A stretch of DNA of 64,000 bases from Nocardioides anomalus (GTDB lineage Bacteria > Actinomycetota > Actinomycetes > Propionibacteriales > Nocardioidaceae): positions 62,001 to 126,000 of the forward strand of contig NZ_CP049257.1 in NCBI RefSeq assembly GCF_011046535.1, written 5' to 3'. This document shows, in pieces, positions 1-8,677 of this stretch (position 1 is the first letter of the stretch; each line of letters opens with the position of its first letter). The position numbers and the translations under genes were made by a program. Below the pieces are notes generated by a model. The model did not search any database, had not been told where the DNA came from, and saw nothing but the letters and a program-made list of their open reading frames with translations.

Positions 1-1
1 C

Positions 2-1921
2 GAGGGCCTGGACGCGCGGATCGTGGACCTGGTGCGCGCCAAGGGCGGCGCGGTGCCGGAGCTGCCGCCCGGTGCGGGCTGGCTGTTCGTGGAGCTGGTC
101 GGCGCACCCGAGCTGGCCCCGAGCGTGGTCGCCGAGAGCGGTGCGCTCGGGCACCGGCTGGTCACCGACGCCGGTGAGGCCGCCGCCCTGTGGCGGATCC
201 GCGAGGACGGCGCCGGCCTGGCCGCCCGCTCGCTCAAGACCCCGGCGTACTCCGGCTGGGAGGACTCCGCGGTCCCGCCCGACCGGCTGGGCGCCTGGCT
301 GCGCGACTTCGACGAGCTGCTGCGCGAGCACGGGCTCGACGGGGTGCCCTACGGCCACTTCGGCGACGGCTGTGTGCACGTGCGCATCGACTTCCCGTTC
401 CGGCCCGGCGACGCCGGCTCCGCCAGGGTGTTCCGCGACTTCCTCACCGCCTGCGCGGTCAAGCTGCGCGACCACCGCGGGTCGCTGTCCGGCGAGCACG
501 GCGACGGACGGGCGCGCTCAGAGCTGCTGCCCCTGATGTACGACGCGCAGTCGCTGCGCCTCTTCGGCGCGGTCAAGGCGATCTGCGACCCCGACCACCT
601 GCTCAACCCCGGCAACCTGGTCGACCCGGCGCCGCTCGACGCCGACCTGCGGCCGGTGCGCGGCCGCCGGCCCGTCGTACCCCTGCTCCGGCTGCCGCAC
701 GACGGCGGCTCGCTCGGCGACGCGGTGCACCGCTGCACCGGCGTCGGCAAGTGCGTGGCGCCGACGACCGGCGGTGTGATGTGCCCGTCGTACCTCGCCA
801 CCCGCGAGGAGAAGGACTCCACCCGCGGCCGCGCGCGGGTGCTCCAGGAGGCGGTGAACGGCGAGCTGGTCGGCGGGTTCGCCGACCCGGCCGTGACCGA
901 GGCGCTGGACCTGTGCCTGGCCTGCAAGGGCTGCGCGTCGGACTGCCCGACCGGCGTGGACATGGCGACCTACAAGGCCGAGGCGCTGCACCAGAAGCAC
1001 GACGTCGAGGGCGTGCGCCGACCGCGCAGCCACCGGCTGCTGGGCCGGCTGCCACGGTGGGCCGACCGCGCCGCGCCGTTCGCGCCGGTCGTCAACCGGA
1101 TGACCAGGCTCGGGCCGGTGGCCCGGCTCGCGCGGGCCACCGCCGGCATCGACCAGCGGCGCTCCATCCCGGCGTTCGCCCCGAGGACCCTGCGCAGGTC
1201 GGCGCCCACCGGCTCCCCCGACGGCAGGGCCCCCGACGTGTGGCTGTGGGCGGACTCCTTCAGCGACCACTTCTTCCCGGTCAACGGGCACGCCGCGATC
1301 CGCTACCTCGAGTCCGTCGGCCTCACCGCCCGGGTCATCCCCGAGGACGCCTGCTGCGGCCTGACCTGGATCACCACCGGCCAGCTCGACCAGGCGCGGA
1401 CGATCATGCGGCGCACCGTCGAGCGGCTGCGGCCGTACGTCGACTCGGGCGTCCCCGTCGTCGGCCTCGAGCCGTCCTGTCTCGCCACGCTGCGCAGCGA
1501 CGCCGCCGAGCTCACCGGCCAGAGCGTCGAGATGCTGAGCCTGGCCGAGCTCGTCGAGCAGCGCGACCTCCCGCTGCCCGACCTCACCGGCGTCGAGGTC
1601 GTGGCCCAGCCGCACTGCCACCACCACGCCGTCATCGGCTGGGGCCCCGACCAGCGGCTGCTGGAGAGGGCCGGCGCCACCGTCGCCCGGGTGGCCGGCT
1701 GCTGCGGCCTGGCCGGCAACTTCGGCATGGAGCAGGGCCACTACGAGGTCTCGGTCGCGGTGGCCGAGACCCACCTGCTGCCCGCCGTGCGCGCCCACCC
1801 CGGTGCGGTCGTCCTCGCCGACGGCATGTCCTGCCGCGTCCAGCTCGACGACCTGGCCGGGGTCCGCGCGCTCCACCTCGCCGAGCTGCTCGCCCCGCCG
1901 GCTCCGACTACCGCAGGGTGA
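2..1921 (+). CDS. FAD-linked oxidase C-terminal / Fe-S reductase fusion (D-lactate dehydrogenase-like), 5'-truncated
   Basis: The gene enters from the left edge, so its FAD-binding N-terminus is outside the window; 639 residues remain. The visible part opens with the C-terminal half of an FAD-linked oxidase (YGHFGDGCVHVR and GEHGDGRARSELLP motifs, nt 350-530). A ferredoxin-like module follows with cysteine clusters CTGVGKC (nt 733-753) and CLACKGCASDC (nt 913-945). The C-terminus has two cysteine-rich CCG motifs (DACCGLTW near nt 1350, GCCGLAGNF near nt 1700). This layout is that of the large FAD/4Fe-4S D-2-hydroxyacid dehydrogenases (Dld2/YdiJ/GlcD-GlcF type), which oxidise D-lactate, D-2-hydroxyglutarate or glycolate. 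The substrate cannot be told from sequence. Its last 14 bases overlap the convergent gene that follows. Confidence 0.85.
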   Translation, partial: EGLDARIVDLVRAKGGAVPELPPGAGWLFVELVGAPELAPSVVAESGALGHRLVTDAGEAAALWRIREDGAGLAARSLKTPAYSGWEDSAVPPDRLGAWLRDFDELLREHGLDGVPYGHFGDGCVHVRIDFPFRPGDAGSARVFRDFLTACAVKLRDHRGSLSGEHGDGRARSELLPLMYDAQSLRLFGAVKAICDPDHLLNPGNLVDPAPLDADLRPVRGRRPVVPLLRLPHDGGSLGDAVHRCTGVGKCVAPTTGGVMCPSYLATREEKDSTRGRARVLQEAVNGELVGGFADPAVTEALDLCLACKGCASDCPTGVDMATYKAEALHQKHDVEGVRRPRSHRLLGRLPRWADRAAPFAPVVNRMTRLGPVARLARATAGIDQRRSIPAFAPRTLRRSAPTGSPDGRAPDVWLWADSFSDHFFPVNGHAAIRYLESVGLTARVIPEDACCGLTWITTGQLDQARTIMRRTVERLRPYVDSGVPVVGLEPSCLATLRSDAAELTGQSVEMLSLAELVEQRDLPLPDLTGVEVVAQPHCHHHAVIGWGPDQRLLERAGATVARVAGCCGLAGNFGMEQGHYEVSVAVAETHLLPAVRAHPGAVVLADGMSCRVQLDDLAGVRALHLAELLAPPAPTTAG

Positions 1922-2942
1922 GGGTCACCTCGCCGCTCCAGGTCTTCCACTCGGGCACGCTCTCCGCGCCGACCGCGGTGGTCACGCGGTAGGTGATCCG
2001 GTCGCCCTCGCGCCGGGTCTGCGTCAGCCGCAGGTCCACGGTCGCGACCGCCCGGGTCGGGCCGGTGGTGGTGGACGTCGCGTCGCACCCGAACCGGTCG
2101 TCCATCGGCGTCGTGGTCCGGGTGCCGCTGCGCGAGTAGGGCAGGTTGACGAGCACGCTGATCTGGCTGTGGTCGGTGCGTGCGAACTGGGCGTAGAGCA
2201 TGTCGTAGTAGGGGTCGCCGTTCTGCACGATGGCGCCGCTGCCCACCGAGCTGTCCTGGGTCTCGTCGCGGCAGTACGTGTCCTGGCTGATCCGCGAGTG
2301 CGTGCCGGAGTAGTCGTAACGACTGCTGGTCGCCTTGAACTGCTGCCAGTCCCCGGCCCGCGACTCGTCGACGTCGACGCCGAGGTTGATCGTCACGACG
2401 TCGGAGGAGGACTCGGTGCTGATCGTGCCCGGACCGCTCTCGTCGCGCGAGCTGCCCTTGGACACGGTGAGGGTGCCGGCGAGGGTGCCCCTGAGCACGG
2501 CGCTGACCGCGATGGTGGCCGAGGCGCGGCAGTCGTTGCCCTTCGTGCCGGTGCTCTTCCCGCTCAGGCAGGCGACCACGTGGTAGCCGCCCGCCACGGT
2601 GCCGGGCGGGATCGTGATCGTGACCGGCCCGGACGGCAGCTTCTTGCGCGGCTTGAGCTTCGCGACCCTGCTGCTGGCCCGCGCGGCGTCGCCGGGCGAC
2701 CGCACGTCGTTCTGGGTGAGGTAGTAGGTCACCGTCGCGGCCTTGGCCCTCGCCTTGCCCCGGTTCGCCACCGTGGCAGTGGCCGTGAGCGTCTCGCCGG
2801 GGGCCGCGGAGGTCCTGTTGACCGCCACGTCCATGACGGCGAGGTCGGGCACCTGGTGCTGGTGCGGCTTGGCCACGGCGCCGGTCGGCGCGAGCAGCGC
2901 GGCCGCGGCGGCCAGCGCGAGGAGGGTCCTGGTCTTGGTCAT
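1908..2942 (-). CDS. Secreted CARDB-domain protein
   Basis: 344 residues. The chosen ATG (MTKTRTLL) follows a GGGAGG ribosome site and gives a clear signal peptide cleaving near AVA-KPHQ, so the longer upstream reading was rejected. Residues ~32-140 form a CARDB-type Ig fold (PDLAVMDVAVNRTSAAPGE, later ATVANRGKARAKA), a domain known in surface and secreted adhesion-like proteins. The remaining ~200 residues are beta-rich and not recognised. The product should be exported. Its 3' end overlaps the convergent dehydrogenase gene by 14 bp, leaving no room for a terminator between them. Confidence 0.8.
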   Translation of the reverse strand: MTKTRTLLALAAAAALLAPTGAVAKPHQHQVPDLAVMDVAVNRTSAAPGETLTATATVANRGKARAKAATVTYYLTQNDVRSPGDAARASSRVAKLKPRKKLPSGPVTITIPPGTVAGGYHVVACLSGKSTGTKGNDCRASATIAVSAVLRGTLAGTLTVSKGSSRDESGPGTISTESSSDVVTINLGVDVDESRAGDWQQFKATSSRYDYSGTHSRISQDTYCRDETQDSSVGSGAIVQNGDPYYDMLYAQFARTDHSQISVLVNLPYSRSGTRTTTPMDDRFGCDATSTTTGPTRAVATVDLRLTQTRREGDRITYRVTTAVGAESVPEWKTWSGEVTLTLR

Positions 2943-3026
2943 GCCGGCACCCTCCCGAGGGGCCCTGGGACGGCGCTGGGACGGCGCTGGGACGTCGCTG
3001 GGGACGGCGCTCCTAGACTTCTCGGA

Positions 3027-3110
3027 GTGAACCCCCGCCACCGCCGACTGGTCATCCCGGTCGCCCTGGTGGCGCTGCTGCTGATCGTGGTCGTCGCGGC
3101 GGTGCTCTGA
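3027..3110 (+). CDS. 27-residue single-span membrane peptide coupled to the methyltransferase
   Basis: GTG-started reading frame: a basic N-terminus (VNPRHRRLVIP) and one hydrophobic helix of about 19 residues ending the protein. A TAGACT -10 hexamer at 3014-3019 lies exactly 7 bases before the GTG, as expected for a leaderless transcript. Its TGA shares one base with the ATG of the next gene (TGATG at 3108-3112), so translation of the two is probably coupled. Function unknown; it could be a real small membrane protein or a coupling leader for the methyltransferase. Confidence 0.55.
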   Translation: MNPRHRRLVIPVALVALLLIVVVAAVL

Positions 3111-4327
3111 TGGCCGAGAACCTCCTCCGGGCGCTGGCCCAGGTCCGCACCCGCCTGCTCGACCAGGACGGCCTGGTCCGGGCGGTGGCCTCCGGGCGGC
3201 AGCGGGGCGCGGAGCCGCGGTGGCGCCGGGTGGAGCTGAGGTACGTCGACCTCAAGGCCGGGCGGCACCTCCAGCTCACGGCGTACGACGCGACGCAGGC
3301 GCACACCTCGAACCACGCGGTCGGCCCCTCCGGTCAGCCGAGCGCCGCGCGCGACGCCGTGGACGACCTGCTGGACGCGCCGTTCGGCAACTGGCACGTG
3401 GAGACCACGTCCGAGTCCGTGCAGCTCCGCGTGACCAAGAAGGGCGCGCTGCTCCACGTCTCGGAGCGGAGCGCGCCGGTCGAGGTCGAGCGTGGCCACG
3501 ACCGCGACAAGGAACGGCTGCTGGCCGAGGACGACCCGCTGTTCCGGGCGCTCGGGCTGGCCGACGCCGACGGGCGGCTCAAGCCGAGCCGGCGCGACAA
3601 GTTCCGCCAGGTCGAGGAGTTCCTGCGGCTGCTCGACACCGCGGTGACCGAGGCCATCGACAAGGGCCAGCTGCGCCGGCCGACCGCCGAGGAGCCGCTG
3701 CTGGTCGCCGACCTGGGCTGCGGGAACGCCTACCTGACCTTCGCCGCCGAGCGCTACCTCGCGGGCGTGCGCGGGCTGCCGGTCCACCTGGTCGGCGTGG
3801 ACGTCAAGGAGCAGTCGCGCGAGCACAACGAGCGGGTGGCCGCCGAGCTCGGGCTGGACGCGCAGTTCGTGGTCGGGACCATCGGCGGCGCCGAGGTCGA
3901 CCCGGCGCCCGAGGTGGTGCTGGCCCTGCACGCCTGCGACACCGCCACCGACGAGGCTCTGGCCCGGGCCGTGCGGTGGGAGGCGCCGCTGGTCCTCGCC
4001 GCGCCCTGCTGCCACCACGACGTGGCCGCCCAGCTGCGGCGCGCACCCACCCCCGCGCCGTACTCCATGCTGACCCGGCACGGCATCCTGCGCGAGCGCT
4101 TCGCCGACACCCTGACCGACGGGCTGCGGGCCACCCTGATGCGGCTGCAGGGCTACCGCGTCGACGTGGTGCAGTTCGTGGAGAGTCAGCACACGCCGCG
4201 CAACACCCTGCTCCGCGCGACCCGGGCGACCGGCCCCGTGAGCGGCGGCTCGCTGCGCCGGGAGTACGACGAGCTGGTGGCGACCTGGGGGATCAGCCCC
4301 AAGCTGGCCGAGCTGCTCGATGCGTGA
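3110..4327 (+). CDS. Class I SAM-dependent methyltransferase (Methyltransf_32 / METTL25-like)
   Basis: 405 residues. The C-terminal half carries the SAM-binding glycine motif LLVADLGCGNAYLTFAAERY (from ~residue 197), an acidic second-strand motif (VGVDVKEQS) and HACDTATDEAL followed by LAAPCCHHD. The APCCHH signature is typical of the PF13679 methyltransferases. The N-terminal ~190 residues are helical and not recognised. Substrate unknown; some relatives modify RNA or protein. The start overlaps the stop of the preceding membrane peptide by one base, and the end overlaps the next gene by 8 bp, so the three are likely one transcript. Confidence 0.8.
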   Translation: MAENLLRALAQVRTRLLDQDGLVRAVASGRQRGAEPRWRRVELRYVDLKAGRHLQLTAYDATQAHTSNHAVGPSGQPSAARDAVDDLLDAPFGNWHVETTSESVQLRVTKKGALLHVSERSAPVEVERGHDRDKERLLAEDDPLFRALGLADADGRLKPSRRDKFRQVEEFLRLLDTAVTEAIDKGQLRRPTAEEPLLVADLGCGNAYLTFAAERYLAGVRGLPVHLVGVDVKEQSREHNERVAAELGLDAQFVVGTIGGAEVDPAPEVVLALHACDTATDEALARAVRWEAPLVLAAPCCHHDVAAQLRRAPTPAPYSMLTRHGILRERFADTLTDGLRATLMRLQGYRVDVVQFVESQHTPRNTLLRATRATGPVSGGSLRREYDELVATWGISPKLAELLDA

Positions 4328-5303
4328 GCGCGCGCTGGTGGCTCTGGTCGCCGTGCCGTTCCTGCTCGGCGCCGCGTCGGCCTCCTCGTCCTCGGCCGAC
4401 GGCCAGGTGGCCTTCACCGTCCAGGACCCCGAGATCGTCGAGTCCAGTGGGCTGGCCGTCGTGGACGGGCTCGTCGTGACCACCAACGACTCCGGCAACA
4501 GCGGTCGGCTCTACACACTCGACCCGGCCACCGGCGAGACCGTCGGCACCACCGACTGGGCCAGGGAGCCCACCGACGTCGAGGCCCTGGCGCCCGCCCC
4601 GAGCGGCGCGGTCTGGGTCGGCGACATCGGCGACAACCAGGCCGTGCGCGACTCGGTCCAGGTCGCGCAGGTCCCGGTCGGGCGCCAGCGGCTGGACGCG
4701 GACGTCCGGAGCTACGACCTGGTCTACCCCGACGGCGCGCACGACGCCGAGACGCTGCTCTGCGACCCGACCTCCGGCCGGCTGTACGTCGGCACGAAGT
4801 CCCCGCTCGGCGGGACCCTGTACGCCGCGCCGGCCGAGCTCTCGCCCGACCGGCCCAACGCGCTCGAGCCCGTCGGCGACGTGCTGCCGCTCGCCACCGA
4901 CGGTGCGTTCCTGCCCGGCGGTGACCGGGTGGTGATCCGCAACTACGGCGTGGCCGACGTCTACGCGTTCCCGTCCATGGAACGGCTCGACCAGCTGCGG
5001 CTGCCGAGCCAGGAGCAGGGGGAGGGGCTCGCGGTCGACGCCGACGGCAGCCTGCTGCTCAGCTCGGAGGGGCAGCGCCAGGACGTGGTGCGGGTCGAGG
5101 TGCCCTCGCCGACCGTGACCCTGACCGTCAGCGGGTCCGCGAGCCCGTCGGCCGAGCCGACTCCTCCCACGACCGTCTCCCGTGAGGACCGCGAGCTGCC
5201 GGAGAGCACCGAGACCGAGCGCTCGCCGTGGCCGTGGTTCCTCGGCGGGCTGCTCGGCGTCGGCTTCATCACGGTGCTGGGCTTCAGCCTGCGGCGGCGC
5301 TGA
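4320..5303 (+). CDS. Membrane-anchored extracellular beta-propeller-like protein
   Basis: 327 residues. An N-terminal signal peptide (MRERALVALVAVPFLLGAAS) is followed by ~250 residues of repeated beta-strand segments such as SSGLAVVDGLVVTTNDSGN, DVEALAPAPSGAVWVGDIGD and DAETLLCDPTSGRLYVGTK, a pattern seen in SMP-30/WD40-like propellers. A Ser/Thr/Pro linker leads to one C-terminal transmembrane helix (WFLGGLLGVGFITVLGFSL) and a basic tail. The protein should sit in the membrane with the propeller outside. It starts 8 bp inside the methyltransferase gene and its last 20 bp overlap the convergent NAD(P)-binding gene. Confidence 0.75.
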   Translation: MRERALVALVAVPFLLGAASASSSSADGQVAFTVQDPEIVESSGLAVVDGLVVTTNDSGNSGRLYTLDPATGETVGTTDWAREPTDVEALAPAPSGAVWVGDIGDNQAVRDSVQVAQVPVGRQRLDADVRSYDLVYPDGAHDAETLLCDPTSGRLYVGTKSPLGGTLYAAPAELSPDRPNALEPVGDVLPLATDGAFLPGGDRVVIRNYGVADVYAFPSMERLDQLRLPSQEQGEGLAVDADGSLLLSSEGQRQDVVRVEVPSPTVTLTVSGSASPSAEPTPPTTVSREDRELPESTETERSPWPWFLGGLLGVGFITVLGFSLRRR

Positions 5304-6138
5304 GCACCGCATCCAGCGGGGTGGCCGGGTGCCCGACCAGGGCGGGCAGGAACGGGTCGACCACGTCGAACTCGCCGGCCCGGCTGGCTTCGAACATGCT
5401 CAGCAGCATCCGGGCGATCGGCTCGGGCGTGCCGTGCCCGACCAGACCGGCCACGAACTCCTCGTCGCCCACCACCTCGCGGCGGTACGCCGTGCCGGTG
5501 ACCCGCGTCGCGCGCTCGGCCACGGCGGCCGCGTCCAGCGCCTCCGGCCCGGTCAGCGCCGGGGTCGGGCCGTCGTCGGCGCCGTCGTCCAGCAGCAGCG
5601 CGACCGCGGCGTCGGCCAGGTCGTCGTGCGTCGTCCACGAGACCGGCCCGTCCGCGGGCAGCCGCAGCACGCCGTCCTGGGCCATGGCCAGCCAGAAGGC
5701 CGTGGAGTCGGCGTGGAACCCGTCGCGCAGGCTGGTCCACCGCATCCCGCTGGCCGCCAGGAGGTCCTCGGTGGCGGCGTGGTCGCGCGCCGGGACGAAG
5801 GCCGAGGCCGGGTCGGCGGCCTGGTGGCTGGTGTAGACGATCCGCTCCACCCCGGCTGCGCGGGCCGCCTCGATCGCGTCGCGGTGCTGGGTCAGCGCCT
5901 GCTCGCCGACCGCCGCCGCCGAGACCAGCAGCAGCGTCGTCGTGCCGGCCAGCCCCTGCTCGAGCCCGGCCGGGTCGGTGTAGTCGCCCCGGGTGACCCG
6001 CACCCCCTGCGCGGCGAGTGCCTCGACCCTTTCCGGGCTGCGCACGCAGACGCCGAGGCCGTCCGCGCCGAGCCGGTCCAGGAGCCGGGACGCGACCCGT
6101 CCGCCGAGCTTCCCGGTCGCTCCGGTCACTGTTATCAC
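5284..6138 (-). CDS. NmrA/QOR2-like NAD(P)-binding oxidoreductase
   Basis: 284 residues from the preferred start. The N-terminus VITVTGATGKLGGRVASRLL is a Rossmann motif (GATGxxG). RDHAATEDLLAASGMRWTSLR and the overall size fit atypical SDRs of the NmrA/QOR2 group, which bind NAD(P)H and act as reductases or redox sensors. An ATG exists four codons upstream (6150) but has no ribosome site. A GGAGG at 6143-6147 sits 4 bases before the GTG at 6138, so the GTG is preferred. It is divergent from a TetR gene 65 bp away, a typical regulator/target pair. Confidence 0.8.
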   Translation of the reverse strand: MITVTGATGKLGGRVASRLLDRLGADGLGVCVRSPERVEALAAQGVRVTRGDYTDPAGLEQGLAGTTTLLLVSAAAVGEQALTQHRDAIEAARAAGVERIVYTSHQAADPASAFVPARDHAATEDLLAASGMRWTSLRDGFHADSTAFWLAMAQDGVLRLPADGPVSWTTHDDLADAAVALLLDDGADDGPTPALTGPEALDAAAVAERATRVTGTAYRREVVGDEEFVAGLVGHGTPEPIARMLLSMFEASRAGEFDVVDPFLPALVGHPATPLDAVLSAAAG

Positions 6139-6203
6139 TGGTACCTCCATGTTGTTAGCGATGATGACAGCGACGATAACCCCGGACTGTTAGCGTTGCC
6201 AAC
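6131..6203. promoter_or_regulatory. Divergent control region with repeated GTTAGCG/CGATAAC half-sites
   Basis: Between the NmrA-like gene and the TetR gene lie GTTAGCG (6154-6160), CGATAAC (6174-6180) and GTTAGCG again (6189-6195), with a related GTTATC at 6131-6136. The first two form a near-inverted repeat (6 of 7 positions) with 13 bases between. TAGCGT at 6191-6196 is also the -10 hexamer of the TetR gene, 7 bases before its GTG. This looks like the operator through which the TetR protein controls itself and the reductase; that role is inferred. Confidence 0.5.
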
Positions 6204-6884
6204 GTGGAGCCCCGCGAGCGCATCCTCGACGCGGCCTCGGCCCTGCTGGCCGAGGGCGGCCGGGATGCGGTCTCCACCCGCGCGGTCTCGGCCCGGGCGG
6301 GGGTCCAGGCGCCCACCATCTACCGCCTCTTCGGCGACAAGCGCGGGCTGCTGGACGAGGTCGCGGCCGCCGGCTACGCGTCGTACGTCGCGGACAAGCT
6401 GCGCCGCCCGGCCTCCGACGACCCGGTCGCGGACCTGCGCCGGGGCTGGGACCTGCACGTGGCCTTCGCGCTGGCCAACCCGGCGCTCTACGTCCTCATG
6501 ACCGAGCCGCGGCCGGAGGGGCGGGCGCCGGAGCAGCTCGAGGGGATGGCCTACCTCGAGGCGATGTTCGCTCGGATCGCCGCCGCCGGACGGCTGGCCC
6601 TCCCTGAGGAGCTCGCGCTGCAGGTCTTCGGCGCGGCCGGCAACGGCGCCGCCCTCATGCTGCTCTCGCTGCCGCCGGAACGGCGCGACCCCGCGGTCTC
6701 CCACCACGTCCGCGACGCCACCATCGCCGCGATCACCACCGACACCCCCGCGGTCTCCGAACCCGGCCCGGCGGCCGCGGCGGTGACCCTGCGGGCAGGC
6801 CTCGGGGACGTCGCCGTGCTGTCGGCGACGGAGAAGGCGCTGCTCGCCGAGTGGCTGGACCGGATCGCCTCCGCCGAGGGGTGA
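6204..6884 (+). CDS. TetR/AcrR family transcriptional regulator
   Basis: 226 residues. The N-terminal helix-turn-helix reads RERILDAASALLAEGGRDAV then ARAGVQAPTIYRLFGDKRGL, the TetR consensus. The C-terminal ~150 residues would form the ligand-binding and dimerisation domain. The GTG start lies 7 bases after a TAGCGT -10 element, so the mRNA is probably leaderless. It is divergent from the NmrA-like oxidoreductase and likely represses it, releasing when the enzyme's substrate or a toxic small molecule binds. Confidence 0.85.
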   Translation: MEPRERILDAASALLAEGGRDAVSTRAVSARAGVQAPTIYRLFGDKRGLLDEVAAAGYASYVADKLRRPASDDPVADLRRGWDLHVAFALANPALYVLMTEPRPEGRAPEQLEGMAYLEAMFARIAAAGRLALPEELALQVFGAAGNGAALMLLSLPPERRDPAVSHHVRDATIAAITTDTPAVSEPGPAAAAVTLRAGLGDVAVLSATEKALLAEWLDRIASAEG

Positions 6885-6919
6885 GTTCACCCGGGCGGTG
6901 ATCTGGCTACTGTCCGGCC

Positions 6920-7930
6920 GTGCCCCGCCTGCGCCGTACCTCGCCCGACCAGCCCGGCTGGACCCGCCGGCGCGCCGGCAAGGGGTTCGTCTACCTCGAC
7001 GGCAAGGGCGCCCGGCTGCCCGAGGACGAGGCGCAGCGGGTCCGCGACCTGGTGATCCCGCCCGCGTGGAAGGACGTGTGGATCACGCCCTACGCCAACG
7101 GCCACCTCCAGGCCGTCGGCACCGACGACAAGGGCCGGCGCCAGTACCTCTACCACCCGGCCTGGCGCGAGCGGCGCGACGCGGAGAAGTTCGACCGGAT
7201 GCTGTTGTTCGGCAAGGCCATGACCAAGGCCCGCGAGCGCGTCATCGTCGACCTCGGCCTCGAGGGCATGCCGCTGGAGCGGGCGTGCGCGGCCGCCGTA
7301 CGCCTGCTCGACCTCGGCTACTTCCGCATCGGCAACGACGTGTACGCCGACGAGAACGGCAGCTTCGGCCTCACCACCATCGAGCGCCGGCACGTGCGCC
7401 GCTTCCAGGACGCGCTGGTCTTCAAGTTCACCGGCAAGTCCGGCGTGGACCACGAGATCCGCATCGACGACAAGGTGGTCATCGAGGCCATCGAGATCAT
7501 GCGCAAGCGGCGCAGCGGCGACGACTCCCGGCTGCTGTCCTACCGCAACGGCCGCGCCTGGAAGTCGCTGATCCCCGACCTGGTCAACGACTACGTCCGC
7601 GAGACCACCGGCCTGCAGGCCACGGCCAAGGACTTCCGCACCTGGCACGCCACCGTGCTCGCCGCCGCCGCCCTGGCCCAGTCCGCCGAGCCCGCCCAGA
7701 CCAACGCCTCGCGCAAGCGCGCGGTCGCCGCCGCCATGAAGGAGGTCAGCTCCTTCCTCGGCAACACCCCGACCCTCGCGCGCACGTCGTACGTCGACCC
7801 GCGCGTCGTCGACGCCTACGAGCGCGGCAAGACCATCGTCAAGGCGACCGGCAAGACCTACGCCAACAGCGACGAGCGACAGGCGGCGCTGGAGAAGGCG
7901 ACGCTGAGGCTGCTCAAGGAGTACGAGTAG
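6920..7930 (+). CDS. DNA topoisomerase IB (poxvirus-like)
   Basis: 336 residues, a usual length for bacterial type IB topoisomerases. The N-terminal domain contains LVIPPAWKDVWITPYANGHL and KGRRQYLYHPAWRERRD. The catalytic domain has FRIGNDVYADENGSFGLTT, the R-x-x-H motif FRTWHAT (R240, H243) and the active-site tyrosine in LARTSYVDPR (Tyr291). The enzyme relaxes supercoils by nicking one strand through a 3'-phosphotyrosine link. A TACTGT -10 hexamer at 6908-6913 lies 6 bases before the GTG start, suggesting a leaderless mRNA. It is a single gene with no partner nearby. Confidence 0.93.
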   Translation: MPRLRRTSPDQPGWTRRRAGKGFVYLDGKGARLPEDEAQRVRDLVIPPAWKDVWITPYANGHLQAVGTDDKGRRQYLYHPAWRERRDAEKFDRMLLFGKAMTKARERVIVDLGLEGMPLERACAAAVRLLDLGYFRIGNDVYADENGSFGLTTIERRHVRRFQDALVFKFTGKSGVDHEIRIDDKVVIEAIEIMRKRRSGDDSRLLSYRNGRAWKSLIPDLVNDYVRETTGLQATAKDFRTWHATVLAAAALAQSAEPAQTNASRKRAVAAAMKEVSSFLGNTPTLARTSYVDPRVVDAYERGKTIVKATGKTYANSDERQAALEKATLRLLKEYE

Positions 7931-7979
7931 CGGTCAGGAAACCCTTGCCGGGGAGGCCGGCAGCCGCTTTGGTGGGCTC

Positions 7980-8672
7980 ATGAAGACACCCTCCTACGCC
8001 AGCGTCGCCGCGACTCTCGCGCTCGTCCTGGCCGCCAGCGGCACGGCGTACGCCGCCGGCATCCCGAAGAACAGCGTCACCAGCAAGCAGATCAAGAACG
8101 ACTCCGTCACCGGCAAGGACATCAAGGAGTCCACGCTCGACATCGTGCCGAGGGCGAACAGTGCGGCCTCCGCAACGACAGCGACGAGCGCGACCAGCGC
8201 CGGGACCGCGGCCTCGGCCAACAACGCGAACGCCCTGGGCGGGGCGCCTGCGTCGTCATTCGCCCGGTCCGGACTGGGCGTCAGCGGCCCGGCCGAGGTC
8301 CTGCCGTTGCAGCTCACGGTCCCAGGCTGGGGCACCTTCCGGCTCAGCTGCGAGCTGCACGTCCTCAACTCCACGATCGACGACGACGTCTCCTTCGGGG
8401 CCACGGTGTCCGGTGCAGGTGCCGTGACGCGCAGGTCGGCCACGATCGTGACCCAGGCGCGCGGGGCGACCACGGCAACCACCGCGCTGTTCGCTGCCAA
8501 CGTCGCGGACGGCGCCACGACCGACTACGCGCCGAGCGACGCCGTCCTGTCCGCGGACTTGATGGTCGAGACCGCGGACGGGGCCCACGCCCTGCGCGTC
8601 GAGGCCCGTGGCCAGGACGACATCACCACGCTGGGCTGCGCAGGGTTCATCGAGGCGCAGGTGCTGAGATAG
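7980..8672 (+). CDS. Secreted protein of unknown function with NSVTSKQIKN-type repeats
   Basis: 230 residues. A signal peptide (MKTPSYASVAATLALVLAASGTAYA) leads to the segment GIPKNSVTSKQIKNDSVTGK, a short beta-solenoid-like motif often found at the start of exported actinobacterial proteins. An Ala/Ser/Thr-rich linker follows (~residues 58-85), then a ~140-residue beta-rich domain with two cysteines (one in LSCELHVLNS, one near the C-terminus), possibly a disulfide. No enzyme motif is visible. A hairpin (TGCCGG/CCGGCA, 7947-7963) lies just upstream. Confidence 0.7.
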   Translation: MKTPSYASVAATLALVLAASGTAYAAGIPKNSVTSKQIKNDSVTGKDIKESTLDIVPRANSAASATTATSATSAGTAASANNANALGGAPASSFARSGLGVSGPAEVLPLQLTVPGWGTFRLSCELHVLNSTIDDDVSFGATVSGAGAVTRRSATIVTQARGATTATTALFAANVADGATTDYAPSDAVLSADLMVETADGAHALRVEARGQDDITTLGCAGFIEAQVLR

Positions 8673-8677
8673 CCCCT

